The position numbers were made by a program, and so were the translations under genes. Below the pieces are notes generated by a model. That model made no database searches, was not told the DNA's origin, and saw only the letters and a list, made by a program, of their open reading frames with translations. Shown piece by piece: positions 8,698-16,422 of a stretch of DNA of 61,267 nt (positions are counted from its first letter, which is position 1; every line of letters begins with the position of its first letter). Source of the stretch: Pontibacter pamirensis (GTDB taxonomy: Bacteria > Bacteroidota > Bacteroidia > Cytophagales > Hymenobacteraceae); the NCBI RefSeq assembly GCF_010015475.1, contig NZ_SSNI01000035.1, positions 1 to 61,267 on the forward strand, written 5' to 3'.

Positions 8698-10008
8698 ATG
8701 ATAACTGCATCAACCTCTATCATGCTGGATACCAGACGCCCTTTGAAGGGCGGTACTTATCGTGTCAAACTAAGGGTTACCTTTCAAAGGCAGCGAAAAT
8801 ACTACGGCACGCAGTACGCCCTTACTGAAGAGGAATTCTCCAGAGTACAGGGGGAAAAGCCAAGGGGTAGGTTCAAAGAAATGCAGCTAGCTTTACAGGC
8901 TGTGGAGCAGAAGGCTGTAAAAGCGATTGAGAAGATTCCTGTGTTTTCATTTGATGCCTTCGACAGGAAGTTTCTTGACCTACCGGCTCGCAGCGATGTC
9001 TTTGCGGCCTATGAACAACGCATCATGCAGTTGGGTCAGAACGGACAGGCGGGGAACGCCAGCTTTTACGAAACCGCCTACCTCTCCTTGCTCTCCTACA
9101 CCCTGAAAGAGCCCCCTATTACCCGAAAAGGGCTGTCCATAGAAAAGGCAAAAGAAAGAAAGGAAGCGCTGTTGAAAAGAAAAAAGCCGCTGTTGTTTAC
9201 CGCTGTAACCGTAAGCTTTCTCAACAGCTACGAAAAATGGATGCTTAACCGCGGGAAAACGCTTTCAACGGTAAGCATGTATTTAAGAACGCTACGCACG
9301 CTGTTTAACGATACCATTGAAACCGGTGACTTGAGCAGGGACTATTATCCCTTTGGCAGAAGGAAGTACAGGATGCCATCCGGCAAGAATGTCAAGAAGG
9401 CCTTGGTGCTCTCCGACATAGAGAAAATATTCAACTATAATCCTGTACACGCCAGTGAGGCGAAATCGCGCGATTACTGGGTGTTCTCTTACCTGTGCAA
9501 CGGTATTAATATTAAAGATATTGCCCGGCTGAAGTACAGGCAGCTGAGCCGGGAAAGCATCACGTTTATCAGGGCCAAAACGGAGCGCACTTCCCGGCAT
9601 GACCTCAAACCAATTGTAGCTATCCGCACCCCTGAGATCAACCGGATCATAAAAAAGTGGGGCAACAAACCTGCATCAGCTGACACCTATGTCTTCCCCA
9701 TACTTACGGAAGGGATTACCCCTGTGGAGGAGCTGGCCAGGGTAAGGCAGGCAACTAAGACAATAAACAAATATATTAAGCGGGTCGCAGCTGATGTCGG
9801 TATTGAGAAGAACATCACAACCTACACAGCCAGGCACTCCTTCTCCACTGTACTCAAACGCGCCGGCGCCCCTACTGAGTTTATCTCCGAGTCGCTCGGC
9901 CACAGCAATCTGAAAACAACTGAAAGCTACCTGGACAGCTTTGAAGATAACGTAAAACGGCAGTACGCGCTACACCTTACCGCATTCAGGAATGCTGATA
10001 AGTTATAA
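8698..10008 (+). CDS. Tyrosine recombinase (phage-type integrase) of the island
   Basis: A 436-aa site-specific recombinase. It has an N-terminal Arm-DNA-binding part (TYRVKLRVTFQRQRKYYGTQY), a SAM-like core-binding region (about residues 150-220) and a C-terminal catalytic domain with TARHSF, LGHSNLKTTESYL and the nucleophile Tyr near 416. The first catalytic Arg position reads GINIKDIARLKY rather than GxRxSE. A similar change is common in Bacteroidota integrases. I chose ATG 8698 over GTG 8686 because the GTG lies in the repeat. It is next to the att site and would integrate or excise the island. Confidence 0.88.
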   Translation: MITASTSIMLDTRRPLKGGTYRVKLRVTFQRQRKYYGTQYALTEEEFSRVQGEKPRGRFKEMQLALQAVEQKAVKAIEKIPVFSFDAFDRKFLDLPARSDVFAAYEQRIMQLGQNGQAGNASFYETAYLSLLSYTLKEPPITRKGLSIEKAKERKEALLKRKKPLLFTAVTVSFLNSYEKWMLNRGKTLSTVSMYLRTLRTLFNDTIETGDLSRDYYPFGRRKYRMPSGKNVKKALVLSDIEKIFNYNPVHASEAKSRDYWVFSYLCNGINIKDIARLKYRQLSRESITFIRAKTERTSRHDLKPIVAIRTPEINRIIKKWGNKPASADTYVFPILTEGITPVEELARVRQATKTINKYIKRVAADVGIEKNITTYTARHSFSTVLKRAGAPTEFISESLGHSNLKTTESYLDSFEDNVKRQYALHLTAFRNADKL

Positions 10009-10114
10009 TCATCAGTACTTACTTTGGCCTAACTGATAGAAGTCAAACCAAATAAAGCCTCGTGCCTTGAGTATGCTTGAATAGTCAGGACACTAAGCAC
10101 TTCTTGCTTTGATG

Positions 10115-10177
10115 AGTCATGTTCACTATATTTGCTTGTTCATGCATAATGAACAAACAAATATAGTGAACATGACT
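10115..10177 (+). promoter_or_regulatory. Promoter-operator palindrome of the abiE operon
   Basis: Arms of 29 bp (10115-10143 and 10149-10177) match at 28 positions around a 5-nt centre. A consensus -7 box TATATTTG lies at 10127-10134 inside the left arm, and the AbiEi ATG (10172) lies in the right arm. This layout fits AbiEi-type negative autoregulation, which is known for the family. Confidence 0.75.
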
Positions 10178-11176
10178 GAAGAAACAATTGTTAGCTTAGC
10201 AATAGAGAACCTGGAGAAGAACACTCCTATTAAGGTTAAATGGCTGAACGATAACAAACCTGACGGTTTGGATGGGGCTGTTGCTATTCGTTACAAAGAG
10301 GAAGAACTGGAGCTGCCTGTCGAGGTAAAGCAGGAGCTGCGGGCAAGCCATGTTTTACAGTTAGAGAAGACAGCCAACAAGCACAATGGTGACATCATGC
10401 TCATTGCCTACCGGATAGAGCCAAAAGCAAAAAAGGAGCTCCAAAGGCTGGATATACCCTACCTGGAGAGCAACGGGAACCTCTTTATCCGTAAGGGGCC
10501 ACTCTTCCTTTGGCTGGAACACAGCAAGCCGTTAAAACTGGACAAGCAACAGGGGAACAGAGCCTTCACTAAGACAGGGCTACGGACCGTTTTTCACTTC
10601 CTGCGCTTTGAAGAAGACATCAATCTGCCTTACCGTACCATAGCCGAAATAACCGGCACAGCTTTGGGCAATGTCTCTAATATTCTGAAAGGTCTACAAG
10701 ACCAAGGCTTCCTGCTCCCTCTTAACCAACGGGAGTACAAACTTCAGAAAAAAGAAGAATTGTTGAACAGGTGGATAATTGGTTATCAGCAGGATTTGAA
10801 ACCGTCACTACATGTAGGTACCTTCAGGTTTCTCAAGCCAGACGACTTCCACAACTGGAAGCAACTGCCCCTGAAGGCCGGGCACACCTGGTGGGGAGGT
10901 GAACCTGCAGCGGATCTTTACACAAATTACCTGCATCCGGAAGTTCTGACGATTTACACATCTGAGAGCAGAAGTGAGTGCATCAAAAACTACCGCCTTA
11001 TTCCGGATCCAAAGGGAAATGTAAACGTGTATGAGAAATTCTGGAGCAGGGATGAAGGAAACGACAACATAGCCCCTCCCCTTTTAGTCTATACTGATTT
11101 GATGATAACAGGTGACAGGAGGTGCCTGGAAACGGCAGAAAAGATATACCATGAGTTCCTACAAGACAAACTATAG
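10172..11176 (+). CDS. abiEi: Type IV toxin-antitoxin system antitoxin, AbiEi family
   Basis: A 334-aa DNA-binding antitoxin. The central winged helix-turn-helix is seen at about residues 140-200 (LPYRTIAEITGTALGNVSNILKGLQDQGFLL). It is preceded by an alpha/beta part (ELPVEVKQEL, GDIMLIAYR) and followed by a C-terminal domain with HTWWGGEPAADLYTNYL, typical of larger AbiEi proteins. I chose ATG 10172 because the -7 box puts transcription start near 10141. Earlier ATGs at 10112 and 10142 are too close. It overlaps the toxin gene by 26 nt, so the two are translationally coupled. It should repress its own promoter. Confidence 0.8.
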   Translation: MTEETIVSLAIENLEKNTPIKVKWLNDNKPDGLDGAVAIRYKEEELELPVEVKQELRASHVLQLEKTANKHNGDIMLIAYRIEPKAKKELQRLDIPYLESNGNLFIRKGPLFLWLEHSKPLKLDKQQGNRAFTKTGLRTVFHFLRFEEDINLPYRTIAEITGTALGNVSNILKGLQDQGFLLPLNQREYKLQKKEELLNRWIIGYQQDLKPSLHVGTFRFLKPDDFHNWKQLPLKAGHTWWGGEPAADLYTNYLHPEVLTIYTSESRSECIKNYRLIPDPKGNVNVYEKFWSRDEGNDNIAPPLLVYTDLMITGDRRCLETAEKIYHEFLQDKL

Positions 11177-12017
11177 CCAACTCCGGCAAAACCCGGAAAC
11201 GGGAGACATGCTGCAGGCGCTGGAGCGGGGCTTCAGCCGGTTCAACATTGATTTCTACTTGATTGGTGCGGTTGCCAGGGATGTATGGATGCGGGCTATC
11301 AACGACATTACACCCAAACGGACTACAGGGGATATTGATTTCGCTGTTCTGATAAACCAGAAGGGCAAGTATGAGGAGCTGAAGGAGTACCTGGTTGAAA
11401 AAGAGGGCTTCCGGCCTTATCACCAGAACACTTTTGTGCTCCTCTGGAGGAACGGGCAGGAAGTTGACCTAATGCCATTTGGCAGCATTGAACAGAACGG
11501 AAAGATAAGAGTAGAGGGCACGGGGCTAACAACACTGCACGTAGCTGGCTTTAAGGAGGTATATGAGGCAGGTCTGCCGGAACTAGAGCTTGAAAACAGC
11601 CACAAATTCAAGTTCTGCACCGTACCTGGAATTGTATTGCTGAAGCTGGTCGCCTGGCATGATCGTCCTGAGGTAAGGGGGAGCGACATACAGGATATTA
11701 CAGATATTCTGCTCCACTATTTCGAAATGTTCAGCGAGGAAATATTTGATCACCACAGCGACCTGTTTGGAGAAAGTGATGATGAGAACTTTCTGACAAA
11801 GGTAGCCGCACAGTCATTAGGGCGCGAAGTGGGCAGAATTGTGAGGAGAAGCACCTCCCTTTCAGAAAGAGTAATGCGGATACTGGAGGAAAACACCAAA
11901 AGTGCCGCCACCAGTCGCATTGCCGCTATCATGGCCAACGCAACAGGCGGAACTGTGGAAGACTACATGGAGTTGCTGAAACTGTTACAAAAAGGGATAG
12001 AAGAAACTGCAGGTTGA
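11151..12017 (+). CDS. abiEii: AbiEii-type nucleotidyltransferase toxin
   Basis: A 288-aa protein of the polymerase-beta nucleotidyltransferase superfamily, the toxin partner of AbiEi. The core motif is DFYLIGAVARDVWM then TGDIDFAVL (residues about 32-70), with the second acid in VDLMPFG (about 105). The C-terminal half is helical. AbiEii enzymes add nucleotides to tRNA ends or otherwise block growth, and are used in phage abortive infection. I chose ATG 11151, inside the end of abiEi. It is notable on an island that also carries RNA end-repair enzymes. Confidence 0.82.
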   Translation: MSSYKTNYSQLRQNPETGDMLQALERGFSRFNIDFYLIGAVARDVWMRAINDITPKRTTGDIDFAVLINQKGKYEELKEYLVEKEGFRPYHQNTFVLLWRNGQEVDLMPFGSIEQNGKIRVEGTGLTTLHVAGFKEVYEAGLPELELENSHKFKFCTVPGIVLLKLVAWHDRPEVRGSDIQDITDILLHYFEMFSEEIFDHHSDLFGESDDENFLTKVAAQSLGREVGRIVRRSTSLSERVMRILEENTKSAATSRIAAIMANATGGTVEDYMELLKLLQKGIEETAG

Positions 12018-12373
12018 TAACAGCTCTTCTTATAGACAACAAAAGCCATATCAGATTACAATCAGGGTGCCCTTAGACAATTGCAAACGCAGCCCAGACA
12101 CAGTTGTGGTGATACTGGATTACAAGAGCAACCTGAACTGCTGAACATTTCCCAAAATGCCTTTCCCCATACAAAACAAAGCAAAAATCCATTGGCATTC
12201 ATTCTAGTGCAAAGATAGCCTTGCGTGCCGGACACGGGACAAGGTAGTCCTGGAAAAATGGGTATCCCAAAGGGAGCCCTCCGCATTTTTCCAGGCTCCA
12301 CCTATGCCCTTAGTCCGTCCCGAAGGCAGGTGGGGCACCATAATCAATTCCTCACACTAAAAAAACAAAGATT
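12018..12373. other. Structured leader region before the radC-like gene
   Basis: About 350 nt without a coding frame. A 12-bp inverted repeat (CCTGGAAAAATG 12249-12260, CATTTTTCCAGG 12284-12295) encloses GGG/CCC-rich sequence that can fold further. Another G-rich segment follows at 12320-12350. It may be a structured leader or small RNA. No family was recognised. Confidence 0.35.
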
Positions 12374-12844
12374 ATGGAAAAGCTCACTAAAAACTCCTCC
12401 TTCTCCAAAGTGGCAGAGATTAAGCTCTCCTACCGCGCAAAGGTAAAACCCTCCGACAGACCGCAGGTCACCTCTTCCACCGACTGCTACAATGTGCTGA
12501 AGGCAAGCTGGGACACAGGCAAGATTGAGTTTGTGGAACAGTTCAAGGTCATGCTCCTCAACAGGGCCAACAAGGTGCTGGGTATCTATGAGACCTCCAC
12601 AGGGGGCGTGGCTGGCACGGTGGCGGACCCGAAGCTCATCTTCGTGGCTGCCCTGAAAGCCTGCGCCTCCTCCATCGTCCTCTGCCACAACCACCCCTCC
12701 GGCAACCTCAAGCCAAGCGCTGCTGACCTGCAGCTGACAAAGAAAATGAAACAGGGTGGGGAACTACTCGACATCGCGGTACTGGACCACATTATCATCA
12801 CCAGCGAGAGTTATTACTCTATGGCAGACGAAGGGCTCTTGTAG
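12374..12844 (+). CDS. radC: RadC-like JAB/MPN domain protein
   Basis: A 156-aa single-domain protein with the JAMM zinc motif CHNHPSGNLKPSAADLQLT (residues about 101-120) and the upstream catalytic-type Glu in the KVLGIYETSTGG region. It lacks the N-terminal helix-hairpin-helix part of full-length RadC (about 225 aa). Short RadC-like proteins of this kind are very common on Bacteroidota mobile elements. Their biochemical role is unclear, and older claims of a DNA-repair role are doubtful. The gene supports the mobile nature of the region. Confidence 0.85.
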   Translation: MEKLTKNSSFSKVAEIKLSYRAKVKPSDRPQVTSSTDCYNVLKASWDTGKIEFVEQFKVMLLNRANKVLGIYETSTGGVAGTVADPKLIFVAALKACASSIVLCHNHPSGNLKPSAADLQLTKKMKQGGELLDIAVLDHIIITSESYYSMADEGLL

Positions 12845-13322
12845 CCCTTTTTGTGCTCATTAAAATAAATATCACAGTAAAGTACACCTCACCTTATGCT
12901 GTCGATCCGCTCCTGCAGGACACGTGTGCTCCACCGTTCCTGTACGCTAAGCTCAGTTTAAAAAACTCGCTTCGGCTTATCCTACATGGTGGCTAGAATG
13001 TGCAGGTGCGTCCAACTCAATTGTGATCTCAGTGCGTTCACAATCTGATCTTCCGGAAAAGTGTTCGCAACGCATACACAGTGCCACAGGTGGCGCTCCG
13101 ACCAACCTTCGCAAACAGCCCCAGAGGCTAGAATCGCAGGTACTGGTTTTGATACTCTCACCGGAGAAGAAAGAATAGAGCATTTATTATATAACAAAAA
13201 TTCAATGTATTATATTCGCTGCCTTGTTTCCGGTTACACGGCACCCATAGGCTGGCTGGGCGGAACAGCGGCGTATATGCAATGGTCATAGCCGGATTTA
13301 AAACAACAAGCGGCAGGAAAGT
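12845..13322. other. Non-coding gap before creD, nothing recognised
   Basis: About 480 nt. Several short open frames overlap on both strands without motifs or starts worth calling. There are small inverted repeats (ATTGTGA/TCACAAT near 13020-13045) but no RNA family or att site that I can support. Confidence 0.35.
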
Positions 13323-14648
13323 ATGCAACCATTGAAGAGCAATATTTATTTTAAGATAGGAACGGTCGTAATCATCACACTGCTGTTGCTCATTCCAACC
13401 TCTATGATCGAAGATCTGATTCTAGAGAGAGAGTTGACACAAGATGAAGCCATCAGGGAAGTGAGCTCTAAATGGGGAGAAGAGCAGACAATTTCAGGGC
13501 CCTTCATCTCTATACCCTATTACAGATACGTCAAGGAACTTTCCAAAAAAGACTCAACAGAGAAAATTGTTCAAATTAAAGAATATCTCCATGTTCTGCC
13601 GACACAACTCAATATTTCAGGAAACATCACTCCTGAAAAAAGGAGCAGGGGCATTTACGAAATCGTAGTCTACAATTCCACACTTGATATCTCAGGGTCG
13701 TTCAGCAAAATTGATCTTGCGGCAGTTGACGTACAGCCGCGTATTATTCTGTTTGACAAAGCAGAGTTCGTAGTCGGCATTGATGACCTCAGGGGAATAG
13801 AAGAGCAGGTGGACCTAACGTGGAACAGGGAAAAGATCTCGTTCAATCCCGGGGTTTCGTCAAACGACGTTGTGAAGAGCGGGATCAACGGCCTGGTTCG
13901 TTTGGAACCCAACGACAGCACCTCGTACAGTTTCAGTCTGCGTCTAGACCTCAAAGGAAGCCAGCTGTTATACTTTACTCCGGTAGGAAAGGTGACTAAC
14001 ATTCGTCTGGCTTCCGAATGGCCTAACCCGAGTTTCAACGGTGCTTTCCTCCCTGATAAGAGAGAGGTGACAGAAAAAGGCTTTGAGGCAGAATGGAACG
14101 TGCTACACCTGAATAGAAACTTCCCCCAGATTTGGACAAGTGACCGCCACTCAGTCAGTGACTCCTCCTTCGGGATTGACTTGCTTCTTCCGGTTGACAA
14201 CTACCAGAAATCCTACAGGTCAATCCGGTACGCAATCCTGTTTATCGGGTTCACCTTTTTGGCGTTCTTCTTCATCGAGGTGCTCAACAAAATCTTCATT
14301 CACCCGATCCAGTACATCCTAGTTGGAGTGGCCCTGGTAGTTTTCTACACTCTTTTACTTTCTCTATCAGAACATTTGAAATTTAACATCGCATTCATTG
14401 TATCAGCCGTTTCGACTCTTCTGCTCATTGCAGGCTATATTCGCGCAATCCTAAGGTCTTCAAAGCTGACAATGCTGATCTCCGGGATTCTGTCAGTACT
14501 TTACACTTTCATTTTTGTGATCATTCAACTGCAGGACTATGCTTTGTTAATTGGAAGCGTCGGTATCTTTATTATCCTGGGGCTTGTGATGTATTTCTCC
14601 CGCAAAATTGATTGGTATAATTTAAATCTCGAGAGCAAGGAAGAATAG
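13323..14648 (+). CDS. creD: CreD family inner-membrane protein
   Basis: A 441-aa membrane protein. There is one N-terminal transmembrane helix (about 10-25). A large periplasmic part follows (to about 295) with CreD features such as GPFISIPYY, HVLPTQLNISGNITPEKRSRGIYE and SYRSIRYAILFIGFTFLAFFFIE. About five C-terminal transmembrane helices close the protein, with HPIQYILVGVALVVFYTLLLSLSEH near 325-350. The length and topology match the family. CreD is linked to envelope stress and beta-lactam/colicin tolerance in proteobacteria. Here it stands alone, without creBC-like regulators. Confidence 0.88.
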   Translation: MQPLKSNIYFKIGTVVIITLLLLIPTSMIEDLILERELTQDEAIREVSSKWGEEQTISGPFISIPYYRYVKELSKKDSTEKIVQIKEYLHVLPTQLNISGNITPEKRSRGIYEIVVYNSTLDISGSFSKIDLAAVDVQPRIILFDKAEFVVGIDDLRGIEEQVDLTWNREKISFNPGVSSNDVVKSGINGLVRLEPNDSTSYSFSLRLDLKGSQLLYFTPVGKVTNIRLASEWPNPSFNGAFLPDKREVTEKGFEAEWNVLHLNRNFPQIWTSDRHSVSDSSFGIDLLLPVDNYQKSYRSIRYAILFIGFTFLAFFFIEVLNKIFIHPIQYILVGVALVVFYTLLLSLSEHLKFNIAFIVSAVSTLLLIAGYIRAILRSSKLTMLISGILSVLYTFIFVIIQLQDYALLIGSVGIFIILGLVMYFSRKIDWYNLNLESKEE

Positions 14649-15055
14649 ACCGGCTGGCCATGGCAATGCAAGAGGATAGTGCCTACGAAATGCCTCGTTA
14701 GACACAGAGCTTTCGAATCAAAAGTCTGTTCTGTGGGCCCGGTTCTATACAGGCGACCCTGAGCATGATGCCGAGCCGTAAAACTTGTCCAGCATAGAGC
14801 GACTCATAGGATGCGAACAAGGAAGGCTGTTATATTTAACAGGAGAGCCTGTAGAAGAGGGGCATTGGCTACTGTCTGAGGTAAAGCATCACAGTGATTC
14901 TTTTTTTCTCAAGAAGCTCTTGCTTCCTACTGCTGTGTCTTAACTAGAGTGTAAAAATAAGAACACCTTCAACAAGAAGTATCTTTTTATTAGCTTAAGC
15001 AGGCAAACAGCTCAAGGTGAGTACTACTCAGTAGCAAAAAAAGCACCTTTATAAA
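14649..15055. other. Intergenic gap, nothing recognised
   Basis: About 400 nt between creD and the convergent Fic gene. All frames are interrupted, with no clear RNA, repeat or terminator. Confidence 0.35.
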
Positions 15056-16159
15056 TTAAATATTTAGAATATAGCGGGTACTCCGACCGCCACCTTCCTG
15101 AAGGAACGCTCCCAGTTCCAGAAGGTGCTGCAAATCTCTTGTTGCAGTCGCCTTGGAGGTTTTGGTGATGGCTATATATTTTCTTGCGTTCATACCTCCC
15201 TCAAAACCCTCCGACCCTGCGTCAAGCATCCTTCTTACAGCCTTTATTTGCCGTTCATTCAGCAAGTTGTTGAACCGGTCAAAGAACTTGGATTTCTTCA
15301 GAATGAAATCGACAAGGCTCATGGCCTGTTGCTGTGACTTTAGAATAACACCTACAAAGTACATTACCCAGGACGTGATGTCGTTGCTTTTCTGGGCCTG
15401 CTCCAAGGCATTGTAATACGCCTTCTTATCTGCCTCTATTGTCCTGGAGAGGCTAAGCAACACCGGACGTCCCAGAGTTTGCGACAAAGCTTTTTCTGCT
15501 AGGACGCGCCCGATTCTGCCATTGCCATCTTCAAACGGGTGAAGGGTCTCGAAATACAAATGTGCAACCGCCGACCTGACAGGGGCTTTCTTTAACTCAT
15601 TGCCTCCTCCAGGTGCTGTATGATTGAACCATTGAATGAACCTATTCATTTCATCCGGTATGCGGGAAGAAGGAGGAGCTTCAAAATGTACCTTTTCTTT
15701 GCCAAGGGCTCCTGAAATAACCTGCATCGGTTCCTCACGGCTGCGCCACACCCCGACATTGATTTGTCTCTGCTCTTTTAAAAGCATCGTGTGCCATTGG
15801 AAGAGCTTTTCCTCTGTCAAGGCATCCGCATAGGTTTTACGGGCATCGGTCATCAGTTCACCAGCCCCTTGTGCCATTTTATCTTTTGTAGCTTCAGGGG
15901 TTTGATTAAGGCCGAGGTTATTGCGAATAGATGAAACAACGTCCTGGCGGCTAAGGTACTCGCCTTCAATTTCTGACGTTTTGATAGCTTCAGCCACCAT
16001 TAAGTCGATCATAGCTTCCAACTGCACCGCTTCAGGCAGGGCCTTCAATATCCCACTGACATGGCCCGTCAACTCTGCGAACTCGAAAAGCATGTCTTCT
16101 ACTTCGCTTACATCATACCTGAATTCAGGCCAGTCGGGTTGTTGCCAATTGTAGATCAT
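15056..16159 (-). CDS. Fic family protein with C-terminal winged helix
   Basis: A 367-aa protein. The N-terminal DUF4172-type region starts YNWQQPDWPEFRYD. It is followed by the class II self-inhibitory helix TSEIEGEYL (about 61-69) and the catalytic Fic motif HPFEDGNGRIGR (about 210-221). The C terminus (about 300-367) looks like a winged helix (KYIAITKTSKATATRDLQHLLELGAFLQ). Fic proteins AMPylate or otherwise modify protein hydroxyl groups, and the inhibitory helix keeps them in check. The winged helix and the four TGAGCC boxes around its start suggest autoregulation. Targets are unknown. Confidence 0.9.
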   Translation of the reverse strand: MIYNWQQPDWPEFRYDVSEVEDMLFEFAELTGHVSGILKALPEAVQLEAMIDLMVAEAIKTSEIEGEYLSRQDVVSSIRNNLGLNQTPEATKDKMAQGAGELMTDARKTYADALTEEKLFQWHTMLLKEQRQINVGVWRSREEPMQVISGALGKEKVHFEAPPSSRIPDEMNRFIQWFNHTAPGGGNELKKAPVRSAVAHLYFETLHPFEDGNGRIGRVLAEKALSQTLGRPVLLSLSRTIEADKKAYYNALEQAQKSNDITSWVMYFVGVILKSQQQAMSLVDFILKKSKFFDRFNNLLNERQIKAVRRMLDAGSEGFEGGMNARKYIAITKTSKATATRDLQHLLELGAFLQEGGGRSTRYILNI

Positions 16160-16231
16160 GAGCCGAATATAACACTTAAATGGCTCAAATATAAAATAAA
16201 TTTGAGCCGAATAGAGAATGTAATCGGCTCA
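16158..16231 (-). promoter_or_regulatory. Paired TGAGCC palindromes at the fic promoter
   Basis: Two inverted repeats lie head to tail. TGAGCC (16158) pairs with GGCTCA (16181-16186), and TGAGCCGA (16203-16210) pairs with TCGGCTCA (16224-16231). The first overlaps the fic start codon. They look like operator sites, plausibly for the Fic protein's own winged helix. Confidence 0.6.
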
Positions 16232-16422
16232 TGTAAACTTGAATGCGCTAAGGCAGGAAATAATGGCCAGCATCATCCTTACTTAGCCCGACTTTGTGCC
16301 AACATACAGGGACAGGCTGAATCACCTTTAGCAGGTAGTCATTAGACCTCTTTCAGAATAATGCCATCTCCAGCTGCCGCCGGGGTGTTAGCATCTCTTC
16401 ACTTGACTTGGCTCCAGAAGGG

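Noticed and set aside
12977..13291. Short overlapping frames on both strands between radC and creD
   Set aside because: They overlap one another, lack motifs and have unusual composition. None can be supported as a gene.
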